Below, piece after piece: positions 20,233 through 29,067 of a stretch of 57,683 nt of DNA; position 1 is the stretch's first letter, and every line of letters begins with the position of its first letter. The notes under the pieces were generated by a model, which worked only from the letters and a program-made list of their open reading frames with translations, was not told the origin of the DNA and did not search any database. The position numbers were made by a program, and so were the translations under genes. Where the stretch lies: assembly GCA_023807065.1 (NCBI GenBank), contig JAJJLU010003538.1, forward strand, positions 1 through 57,683, read 5' to 3'. Source of the DNA: Isotricha intestinalis. Its lineage: Eukaryota > Ciliophora > Litostomatea > Vestibuliferida > Isotrichidae.

Positions 20233-20929
20233 ATTATTATCCAATTAATCTTTTAGAAATAATTGACTCTAAGAGTTATATAAATAAAAAAGAAGAAAAA
20301 ATATGAAAAAACAATAAGATTAATTAACATATTTATTCAAGACATATACCATAAACATGGAAAGACAAAGATTAAAAATGAGGAATAAAGGGATTCTTGG
20401 TTTCTCTTCTTTATTAATTATTAAATATGAGTGACATACCGGATCAATAAATTAAACTAAATAAAAATTTTTTTTATTTAATTAATTTATTTTTAATCAA
20501 CAATAAAGATAATTAATTAAATTTATATTCTTTGCTAATAAAAATAGAGGAAATTTTATTGCACCTCAAAAAAATATTAATTTAGAGATTATATATAATT
20601 ATTTCAATATAGAAGTAAAAGAAGATAAATCAACAAGAGAAAATAACTTTATGATATAAAATATGATATAAAATAATAAAGATGAATATAAGAGAAAATA
20701 AAAAGTTAAAGTAATATGAAAAAATCGTATTTATAATTGTTGAATTACGATGTTTAAATTTTTAATTATATTTAATTGAAAAAAATATCTCCACACATCA
20801 TTAATAAAATAATTTATAAAAATATTTCTTATTCTTCTGGTCTTATCTCCTTTATTCCAATAATAATACTAATATAATTACATATTTCTAGATAATATAA
20901 TTTTATTATTTTTAATAAGTTATAAATAT
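20233..20929. other. Intergenic, about 700 bp, possible small coding remnant
   Basis: Between the tRNA and the 3' end of the BspA-like gene. An open stretch without ATG at 20513-20659 (48 codons on plus, including KNRGNFIAPQKNINLEIIYN) is less A/T-extreme than its flanks and reads like protein, so it may be a decayed exon. The part around 20340-20450 is also slightly GC-richer but gives no gene. Confidence 0.4.
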
Positions 20930-23512
20930 TTAATTTATAAATTCTTTAAAATATTGTATAAGATATTCATCTTTACATATCAAATTGCAAAATTTATTTA
21001 TTCCACAAAACATTCCTCCTTTATAATATACATTTTTAATATTAAAATTAATTATATTTAATGATAGCAATGATTCACAATGATAGAACATATTACTAAT
21101 ATCTTTAACATTATTAGTATTAAAATTCGATAAATTTAAAGTAGTTAAAGAAGAACAATTAAAGAACATTTTACTCATATTTAGAACATTATTAGTATTA
21201 AAACTGGATAAATCTATATTAGTTAATGCTTTACAATAAGAAAACATATAACTCATATCTTTAACTTTATCAGTATTGAAATTTGATAAATTTATATAAG
21301 TTAAAGAAGAACAGTTATTGAATAAAAAACACATATAAATAACATTATTAGTATTAAAATTTGATAAATCAATGGAACTTAATGATATACATGAAGAAAA
21401 CATAAAATTTATAGATTCCACATTATTAGTATTAATATTTGATAAATTTATTGAAGTTAAAGAACAACAATCAGAAAATAAATTAGTTAAACTAGGTAAC
21501 AATTTTTTAAATTCAATTCTTATTTTATATTTTCTTTGTTCTGGAAAATCATTTTCAAAACAAAAATTTATTTTTTTGTCATTTATAAATATTTGAGTAT
21601 AATTTTCAATATCTTCAATTACTTCTTTTATTTTTTGATTTATTAATTTGGTTTTAATTTCACTATAAAAAGATGTATTAAATATACTTTCAATATAATT
21701 ATTATTATTTCCTATTCTAAATTCTTCAAAAAAATATTTTCTTTCTTTTATTTTAGGAAATTGTTCTAATATAGTATTCTCATTAAAATATTTTAAATTT
21801 TCATTGAATTCAATAATAAAAATTTTTAATTTTTTTAAATTTTGAATTGAAGAAAGAAAAAAATGAATATTTTGATTAAAATTATTTGTATGTAATCTTA
21901 AAACCAAAGATTTTAGATTTTTAGAATTTTGAATCAATTGAGATAAAAGAGAATAAAAATGATGTTTTGATAAAGATTTATCATCTAAAGATTCTTTTAT
22001 ATTTCCTATAGTTAAATTTAAATGTTTTAAATTTTCAAATTTATTTTGAAGTATAATATCCTTTATTGTTTCAAAGAAATTTAATTTTTCAATTTCTTCT
22101 TCACAATAAATTGATTTAACATTTTTAAAACATTTTATATAATATTTTGTTTGATTAAGATTTAAATTAATATCACATAAATTTATATTTTCATTTTCAA
22201 TTATTTCTTCTATTTTATTATATTTTTTAGGTATTTTATGTAATCCTCCAATTTTAATTGTTTTATATTTTAAGAGTTCTGCTTCATTAAATGATAAATC
22301 ATAATTTAAATAATATTTATAATCATTCAAATAAAATTCCAAATAATTTTTATGTTTATAAAGAAAAGAAAATATTTTAAATTTAATAGAAAGATATTTT
22401 AGTTTTTTAATTTTACTTGGAAGTTCAAAAACTTTATTTAATATAAATTTATTTTTATCTAATATTTCATTTAGAAATGAATGAACAGAATTAAAATCAT
22501 CTTTATTTAATTGATTTGAATTATTTATTAATTTTGTAAAATTAGAATTTAATTGATAATTTTCCAAATTAGGAAATTGAATATAATTAAATAATTGATT
22601 TAAAATATTATTATTTTCATTTAAATCAATTCTTAAATTTTTTATTTTTTTTAAAAATATTTCTTTCTGAAAATTATTTTCAATACATTCATTAAAATCA
22701 AAAATAATATGTAAAGAATCAATTTTTGAATCATTTAAATATTCAATTATATCTATTAAATTAAATTTATTATTAACATTAAGTGTTAAGAATTTATTAT
22801 TTGGAAATATATTAAAAATTTCTTTACTATTATATTCCAAATTATCATTAATATTAATACTTAATTCTTCTACATTTGGACAAATAATTTTTAATTCAAT
22901 TAATATTTTTAAATGTAAAATTGATAGTTCTATTTTTTTTAAATTTTGAAAGCAATAATATTTATTTAAATATATAATAAATTTTTTATCAACATCAAAT
23001 AAACATAATTTGTTTATTTGTTTATTATTTAATAATTGAAAGAAATTAAATAAATTTATATTTAATTCTTTGTATTCATTTAAATTATCTTTCATATAAT
23101 CTAAATTATAATAATCTCCTAATATATTTTCATTTAATCCTTCAATTTTAACTCTAATATTTTCTTTAAAATAAGGATTTTTAATCATTGAAGTAAAATA
23201 CTCATCAGATAATTTTAATATAAAATCTTTATTTTTTGATAATATATTCAAAAAAAAATTATATAAATTTTCTTCTTGATTGGTAATTTCTTTAAAATCA
23301 TTTTTAAATTGATTCCAAAAAGTTTTAATGTTTGAAATATTATACTTTTTTATTTTCCGAATAAAAAAATATTCTTTATATTCATTTATAGTTAATTCTA
23401 ATTTATTTTTTAAATATTTGTTTTTTTGAATTATTTTCCATTTTTTTTTTTCTGAAATAAAAGAAAAAAGTTCTTGAAAAATATATCTTGACTTAATTTT
23501 TGATATTTTCAT
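20930..23512 (-). CDS. Leucine-rich protein with C-terminal BspA/DUF285 repeats
   Basis: 860 residues. The first 70 or so have an F-box-like helical character (opening MKISKIKSRYIFQELFSFI). The middle 550 residues are Leu/Ile/Asn-rich with irregular LRR-like spacing. The last 200 carry about six near-identical 24-residue units of the BspA (DUF285) type, each with INLSNFNTNNV-like and MFxxC elements. BspA repeats occur widely in surface proteins of anaerobic bacteria and parasitic or gut protists. There is no signal peptide or membrane helix here, so this copy is probably intracellular, which with the N-terminus suggests a recognition protein such as an F-box/LRR receptor; that is an inference. 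Upstream of its start lies nearly 1.5 kb of empty DNA. Confidence 0.82.
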   Translation of the reverse strand: MKISKIKSRYIFQELFSFISEKKKWKIIQKNKYLKNKLELTINEYKEYFFIRKIKKYNISNIKTFWNQFKNDFKEITNQEENLYNFFLNILSKNKDFILKLSDEYFTSMIKNPYFKENIRVKIEGLNENILGDYYNLDYMKDNLNEYKELNINLFNFFQLLNNKQINKLCLFDVDKKFIIYLNKYYCFQNLKKIELSILHLKILIELKIICPNVEELSININDNLEYNSKEIFNIFPNNKFLTLNVNNKFNLIDIIEYLNDSKIDSLHIIFDFNECIENNFQKEIFLKKIKNLRIDLNENNNILNQLFNYIQFPNLENYQLNSNFTKLINNSNQLNKDDFNSVHSFLNEILDKNKFILNKVFELPSKIKKLKYLSIKFKIFSFLYKHKNYLEFYLNDYKYYLNYDLSFNEAELLKYKTIKIGGLHKIPKKYNKIEEIIENENINLCDINLNLNQTKYYIKCFKNVKSIYCEEEIEKLNFFETIKDIILQNKFENLKHLNLTIGNIKESLDDKSLSKHHFYSLLSQLIQNSKNLKSLVLRLHTNNFNQNIHFFLSSIQNLKKLKIFIIEFNENLKYFNENTILEQFPKIKERKYFFEEFRIGNNNNYIESIFNTSFYSEIKTKLINQKIKEVIEDIENYTQIFINDKKINFCFENDFPEQRKYKIRIEFKKLLPSLTNLFSDCCSLTSINLSNINTNNVESINFMFSSCISLSSIDLSNFNTNNVIYMCFLFNNCSSLTYINLSNFNTDKVKDMSYMFSYCKALTNIDLSSFNTNNVLNMSKMFFNCSSLTTLNLSNFNTNNVKDISNMFYHCESLLSLNIINFNIKNVYYKGGMFCGINKFCNLICKDEYLIQYFKEFIN
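21010..21475 (-). repeat. Tandem 72-bp coding repeats (BspA units)
   Basis: About six consecutive 72-bp units inside the BspA-like gene, visible as repeated AACATTATTAGTATTAAAAT-like blocks about every 72 bases on the plus strand. Copies are similar but not identical. The outer ones (the last unit near 21010-21080) are the most diverged, as expected for array growth from the centre. Boundaries are approximate. Confidence 0.8.
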
Positions 23513-24989
23513 TTTTTATATATATTTAAAAATAAATAATTAAAAAAGGTATTTTATAAATAAATATTTCATTAGAATTTATAAATTAAAATAATGTCAA
23601 GTAAGATGTTGAAAAGAAGTTAAGAAAAAAATTTTTTAAAAACAAAAAAAATGATTTAATATTATATTTGAATACCGTAAAAATTCAAAATAATTATTTT
23701 AAATCAAATTTTAAATTATAAAAAATAAAAAAAAGAAATATATTTTTTAAGTGTTTCTAAATAATAATAATATATGGAAGAAGGATATTTTAGAAAAACA
23801 CAAATTCTTTTTTCAAAATCAACCTTTATAACTAAAAATTATTTAATATTCAGTTTTTTTTATTTTTAAAAAAATAAATAAGAAAATAATTGGAAAAGGT
23901 AGAAGAAGATTTTTGATAGGGAAATAAATTCTATTCCTTCCATTAAATATTTAAAAGATAGTATTAATAAGGATTTCATATAATACTCGAATCCATAAAT
24001 CTCAATTACAAATATGAAGAAATATACTTATTAACTCCTATTCCAATATATTTACTATAATAACCTTAAAATTTGAAATCAATAATCAATAAAAATTTAT
24101 AATATTAATAATATCAAATATTTTTTTAGGAATTAAAAATTTTTATCATTAAGTTATTAATTATTCTAAGAAATTATTTCTATATTTCTTCTATTCATTA
24201 TAACTTTCTTCTTTTTTTAATTCTTTTGTAAACCATTTTATTCATTTTACTATAATTAATATTAATCAATTATTATTAAAAAATATATCAAAATATATTA
24301 ATCTAATAATTAATATTTTTCCTAATTATATATGTTATTAATTTTAAAATGTGTTTGGATTTATTGTGTGTTATTATAAAATATGTTTACAAATAAAAAT
24401 TAAATATGAATGATTTTGGACTAATTAAATATAATTTTTCTTATTAAACATTAAGAATATTTTTTATAAACTAAAAATTATTTCTATCATTCTTATTCTT
24501 TTTTTCATGATTAAATTGTAAAAAAATATTTTATTTGAAATTTGTTAGAAGGTATATTTCCTTATTTTTAATCAATAGTTAAAAAAACGAAGATATATAT
24601 TAATTCTTTAAAATAAATCTGAAAAAAAATATATTTTTTTATACAATCTTAATATTAAAAAATATTTTAATAAAAAAATTGTTGATCTTAAAAGACAATT
24701 ATAATTAAATGGATTTTTTTAAAATATTTGTTTTTGTTAAGAATACTTATTTAAAATATAAAGAAAGAATATTTAATAAAAGAAATAAATATTAAAAAGA
24801 ATTAAAATAACAAAAGAAAAGAGAAAATTAAATGTTCAAATTTCAAAAACAATGATTCAAATAAAAATTTTAATTTTCTTTAAAGAAAATATTCTGTTTT
24901 AAAGTTAAAATAAAAAAATTGAAAATAAAAATTCTCAAAATAAAAATTTAATTCAAGATTTTAAAATTAAGTTATATTTAAATTTTATT
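23513..24989. other. Long intergenic region, 1.48 kb, no gene seen
   Basis: The longest stretch without an accepted gene in the window. Both strands carry only frames below about 32 codons, none with a signal peptide or recognisable motif, and no RNA gene is visible. Composition is A/T with many homopolymer runs. Confidence 0.6.
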
Positions 24990-25163
24990 TTAATGTCCTC
25001 CATAGTATGTATAGCAATTTTGTTCACATCTTCTTCTATTTACTGGATTTGAAAGCATTCTACATTCTGATAAACACTTTCTAAGTCTTAGATTATAATT
25101 TATTTGTTCCAAAGTAAATGAAAACAAAGAAAGAATCAAAATTAAAAGATAGAAATATTTCAT
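24990..25163 (-). CDS. Tiny secreted four-cysteine peptide, alpha-hairpinin-like spacing
   Basis: A 57-residue frame, ATG at 25163 to TAA at 24990. Residues 1-18 form a clear signal peptide (MKYFYLLILILSLFSFTL). The mature part is about 38 residues, basic (many Arg), with Cys at 30, 34, 46 and 50: C-x3-C-x11-C-x3-C. That spacing is the framework of the alpha-hairpinin fold (two helices joined by two disulphides), known from plant defence and protease-inhibitor peptides and some venom peptides. The peptide ends YTYYGGH. Codon composition is GC-richer than the flanks, which supports coding. Function is unknown; secretion is well supported, the fold is inferred from spacing alone. It lies about 490 bp from, and divergent to, the secreted GH43 gene. 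Confidence 0.75.
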   Translation of the reverse strand: MKYFYLLILILSLFSFTLEQINYNLRLRKCLSECRMLSNPVNRRRCEQNCYTYYGGH

Positions 25164-25651
25164 TTTTTTATAAATTTTTTTTTTTTAATGTATATATATA
25201 TTAAGATTTAATAATTAAATATGAATCAACTTCATTTAAATGTTTTTTAAAAAATTAAATTAAAGTTATATTATGTCTTCTATATATGATAAATATATTT
25301 CAATATGATTTTTTAATTGAAGAAAAATAGAAATTTCAAATAGAATCGAAATTAAAGAATATAAAGGAAAAAAAAATAAAAATTATAGAAAATAATATTT
25401 AAAATCTAAAGTAAGCATTAATTTAAAAATAAGAATGAAATCTTATCAATTATTATTTGGCCTTTATCTTCCTTTAAATTTATTTTCTGATGTTTTATTC
25501 CTTAAATTAAAAATTAAAAGAAATATATATATACTAATAAAAAAAAATTTAATAAAAATCAAAAAATCAAACATATACACCATACATTAATATTTTTCAA
25601 AAAATATTAATATATAAATTCTAAAAAATCATTATTAAAAGAAAAAAAAAA
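25164..25651. other. Divergent intergenic region, 488 bp
   Basis: Lies between the starts of the secreted peptide (minus) and the GH43 enzyme (plus), so it should hold both promoters. A 51-codon plus-strand frame at 25435-25590 is Lys/Ile/Leu-rich and not accepted as a gene. No repeat or RNA gene seen. Confidence 0.5.
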
Positions 25652-26620
25652 ATGAAATTAAAAAAAATATTATATATCCTTTTACTCTTAATACAATCAA
25701 CCTTTGAATTAAAATACACAAATCCAGTAATACGTTTAGATGCTCCTGATCCTTCAGTAATAAAAGCAGACAATGGATGGTTTTATTTATATGCAACAGG
25801 AGAAGGAATATACAAATCATTAGATTTATTTAGATGGAAATATGTAAGGAAAGCATTTCAAGGTAAACAAAGACCATCTTTTGTAAATGTGAATGCTTAC
25901 TGGGCACCATGTATAACAAAACAAGGGAAAAAATATATTTTATATTATGCTTTATCTGTTTGGGGAGGAATTGACTCTGCTGGTATTGGTGTTGCTACTT
26001 CTGCTTCACCAGAAGGTCCTTTTAATATTATTGGAAATGGGAAACTTTTCACTAGTTCAGAAATTGGAGTCAAAAATTCAATTGATCCTTTTTATTTTCA
26101 AGAAGGTAAAAAAAAATATATTATATGGGGAAGTTGGTATGGTATTCACGCTGTAGAATTAACTGATAATGGATTAGCAATTAAAAATAAAAATAAAATT
26201 AGATTAGCTGGAACTGCTTTTGAAGCTCCTTATATATATAAGAGAGGGAAATATTATTATTTATTTGCTTCAATTGGAAGTTGTTGTGAAGGAGATAATA
26301 GTAAATATCAAACTGTTGTTGGGAGATCTACTAGTTTTAATGGACCTTATGTTAATAAGAGTGGAGGAAAAATGTTAGATAATCATTATACTGTTCTTTT
26401 GTCTGGAAATAATAAATTTGTTGGTCCTGGTCATAATTCTAGAATTATTGTTGATAAAAATAAAAAAACTTGGATGCTTTATCATGCTTATATTAGGGGA
26501 CAATCTAAAATTGGAAGAACTGTTTGCTTAGATGAAGTTAGGTGGACTAAAGATGGATGGCCTTATTTTAATAATAATGGTCCTTCTAGTACTACACTTA
26601 CTGCTCCTTTTATTAGGTAA
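25652..26620 (+). CDS. Secreted GH43 glycosidase, probable endo-1,5-alpha-L-arabinanase
   Basis: 322 residues with an N-terminal signal peptide (MKLKKILYILLLLIQSTFEL), so secreted or in a digestive vacuole. The single five-bladed propeller domain shows all three GH43 catalytic acids: general base Asp33 in DAPDPSV, pKa-modulating Asp145 in NSIDPFYF, and general acid Glu191 in GTAFEAPYI. The SCCEGDNSKY and FVGPGHNSRII blocks match arabinan-cleaving members, which hydrolyse the arabinan side chains of pectin. Length fits a single-domain enzyme with no carbohydrate-binding module. The sequence is markedly GC-richer, intronless and more conserved in character than its neighbours. Transfer from a fibre-degrading gut bacterium is the likely origin, an inference. 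Other GH43 specificities (xylosidase, arabinofuranosidase) are less likely. Confidence 0.92.
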   Translation: MKLKKILYILLLLIQSTFELKYTNPVIRLDAPDPSVIKADNGWFYLYATGEGIYKSLDLFRWKYVRKAFQGKQRPSFVNVNAYWAPCITKQGKKYILYYALSVWGGIDSAGIGVATSASPEGPFNIIGNGKLFTSSEIGVKNSIDPFYFQEGKKKYIIWGSWYGIHAVELTDNGLAIKNKNKIRLAGTAFEAPYIYKRGKYYYLFASIGSCCEGDNSKYQTVVGRSTSFNGPYVNKSGGKMLDNHYTVLLSGNNKFVGPGHNSRIIVDKNKKTWMLYHAYIRGQSKIGRTVCLDEVRWTKDGWPYFNNNGPSSTTLTAPFIR

Positions 26621-26980
26621 ATGTTTATTTTTTTAATATTTAAATTTTTTGAAATTTTTTTTGGTTTTTTTATATGAAAGAATTTATTAAAATGTGATAA
26701 ATTAATCAATTTGATAAAAATAATAATCATTATGATTTTCAATTTTAATTTTTTTATTTGAAGATTTTTTGTCAAATTAGTTTATTTTATCTTAAAAAAA
26801 ATAGCAATTACTTTAAATTAGATTTGTATTGAATATTATATCTATTGTTTTTATTAATGAAAATATAATTTATTATTAACTTTTAAAAAATTATAATATT
26901 ATTTTTTTTATAAAAATAAAAAATTGTTTCTTATAATTTGAAATTTTTTGTCTATATAATTTTAATCAATATATTTTCAA
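26621..26980. other. Intergenic, 360 bp, no gene seen
   Basis: Spacer between two plus-strand genes. It is T/A-rich with no RNA gene, repeat or coding-like frame, and presumably holds the promoter of the GTPase gene. Confidence 0.6.
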
Positions 26981-28861
26981 ATGTCTGAATTTATTTTATG
27001 TTTCGAAAATGATAAGGAAAAAAATGAAAACATAAAACAAAAACCAAAAATTGCTATAAACGAAAATTTAAAAAACCCAATGATAAAAGAAGAAGAAAAT
27101 TTGAATCAAAATAAATTAATTTCCGAATATAATAATAAAATAAATATTTCTAAACTTCAACAATCTTCAAAAGTATTTAAAGAAAGAAAAGATTTTGGAA
27201 ATATAGAATATAAATTAAAATTAAATGAAATGACAAATGAAAAATTAGAAAAAAAAATAACTAAAATGAAATTTAGATTAAAAGAAGGAAATGGAGAATG
27301 TCATTATTATATAGGAGTAGAAGATAATGGAAATCCATTAGGAATAAATGAAAAAGAAATGAATATTTCAATAGAAATAATAAGGAAAATAGTTTCTGAA
27401 ATTGAAAATGCAAAAATAAGAAAAATAGAATATTTAAAAGGTAAAAAAGGTTTAATATGTGAAATAACAATTATAATAAATAATTTATTAAATAATAATA
27501 ATAATATTGATACTTTAAAATATAATGATTTAAATTATGAAGAAATTAAAATAGGATTAATTGGAGAAGAAAATAATGGAAAAAGTACTTTAATAGGATG
27601 TTTAATAAGTGATAAAAAAGATAATGGAAATGGTTTAACTAGAAATAATGTTTTTAAATATAGACATGAAATTAATTGTGGAAATATTTCTTCTTTTACT
27701 CATCAAATTATGGGTTTTGATAAATTTGGTAAAAAAACTAATGTAAATAATAATGGTAATATAAATTCTTTGTCTTATATTATAAATAATTCTGAAAAAA
27801 TAATTAATTTTATTGATATGGGTGAAAATGAAATAAGTTTAAAAAATTCTATTAATAATTTATCTAATAATTATTTAGATTATATTATTTTATGTATTTC
27901 TGTTGATAAAGGAATTACTAATAATACTGTTTTATTTTTAGAAATGATTTTTAAATTAAATATTCCTGTTATTATAGTTTTTACTAAAATTGATTTAATT
28001 AATGAAAATGATAGAGAAAATATTTTATTTATTTTTAATAAAATAATAAGAAGATTTCAAATAGGAAAAAATCCTTTACTTGTAAAAAATAAAAATGATA
28101 TTTTACTTTTTTCTTCTAATATGAATGAAGGTATAATTCCAATGTTTTTATTATCAAATAAATCTGGTGAAGGTTTAGATTTTATAAATAATTTTTTAAG
28201 TATATTACCTAAACAAGAACATAATTATTTTACTAATAATAAAAATAATGATATGAATGATTATTTAAATTTAAGATTTGATTTTTTACAAATTCATAAA
28301 GAAAAAGAAGGAAAAAATAATAAAAAATTTATAGTAGAAGGTATAGTTACTCAAGGAATAATAATATCAAATGAATATTATAATTTAGGTCCATTTAATG
28401 AAAAAAAAAATAATGAATATATTAAAGTAAAAGTACAATCAATTAATTATAAAAAAAATAATGTTCAATATTGTATTAAAGATCAATTATGTAGTTTAGA
28501 AATTTTATTTGAAAATCAAAATAATTTATATGAAAAAATAAGAAAAGGAATGGTTTTATTAGGAAATAAAGTACCTCAAATTGCATGTAAAAAATTGAAG
28601 GTAGAATTATTATCTTTAAATGATAAAGAAATTAAAATTAAAAAAAGTAATCAACCTATAATTCACTTAGAACATATTAGTCAAGTTTGTAAATTTATTA
28701 TTGAAGAAAATAAAAATGAAATTATTATTCCTTGTGGAAAATCTATTATTGTTGATATTGAGTTTGTTTATTATCCTGAATATGTTAGAAAAAATTCTTA
28801 TTTACTTATTTTAGATAATAATCTTAAATTATATGGGACGGTTAAAGAAGTTTATTTATAA
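26981..28861 (+). CDS. GTPBP1/GTPBP2-like translational GTPase, divergent G3 motif
   Basis: 626 residues. An N-terminal region with KFRLKEGNGECHYYIGVEDNG (read in two parts, about residues 97-116) is typical of the GTPBP1/2 family, which rescue or monitor ribosomes and RNA decay. The GTPase domain has P-loop GEENNGKST (195-203), the family block RHEIN-xxG-ISSFTHQIMGFD and TKID (333-336). The G3 motif is altered: family DLAGHE reads DMGENE at 277-282, so the Gly of DxxG and the catalytic His are both replaced. C-terminal beta-barrel domains follow, with the usual GTPBP-like ending. GTP binding is likely, hydrolysis doubtful. The change is in otherwise well-kept sequence, so it is not simple decay. 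Confidence 0.85.
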   Translation: MSEFILCFENDKEKNENIKQKPKIAINENLKNPMIKEEENLNQNKLISEYNNKINISKLQQSSKVFKERKDFGNIEYKLKLNEMTNEKLEKKITKMKFRLKEGNGECHYYIGVEDNGNPLGINEKEMNISIEIIRKIVSEIENAKIRKIEYLKGKKGLICEITIIINNLLNNNNNIDTLKYNDLNYEEIKIGLIGEENNGKSTLIGCLISDKKDNGNGLTRNNVFKYRHEINCGNISSFTHQIMGFDKFGKKTNVNNNGNINSLSYIINNSEKIINFIDMGENEISLKNSINNLSNNYLDYIILCISVDKGITNNTVLFLEMIFKLNIPVIIVFTKIDLINENDRENILFIFNKIIRRFQIGKNPLLVKNKNDILLFSSNMNEGIIPMFLLSNKSGEGLDFINNFLSILPKQEHNYFTNNKNNDMNDYLNLRFDFLQIHKEKEGKNNKKFIVEGIVTQGIIISNEYYNLGPFNEKKNNEYIKVKVQSINYKKNNVQYCIKDQLCSLEILFENQNNLYEKIRKGMVLLGNKVPQIACKKLKVELLSLNDKEIKIKKSNQPIIHLEHISQVCKFIIEENKNEIIIPCGKSIIVDIEFVYYPEYVRKNSYLLILDNNLKLYGTVKEVYL

Positions 28862-29067
28862 AGGAATATTAAAGTTATTAATATTCCTATTAAGAATTAT
28901 TATTATTATTATTACTATTCACCTAAATTTTATTATTTTTATTATTGAAAAAAATTTATGTTTGGATATTCAAAAAAAAATATTAAATTTTTTTCTAATA
29001 ATAAAAAATTAAAGGATGAATGATATTTAAAAAAATATTATTTTGAATACTAAAAAAATAACAATTA

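Noticed and set aside
25435..25590. 51-codon plus-strand frame ahead of the GH43 gene
   Set aside because: Lys/Ile/Leu-rich with no clear signal-peptide cleavage region or Cys pattern, and it occupies the expected GH43 promoter.
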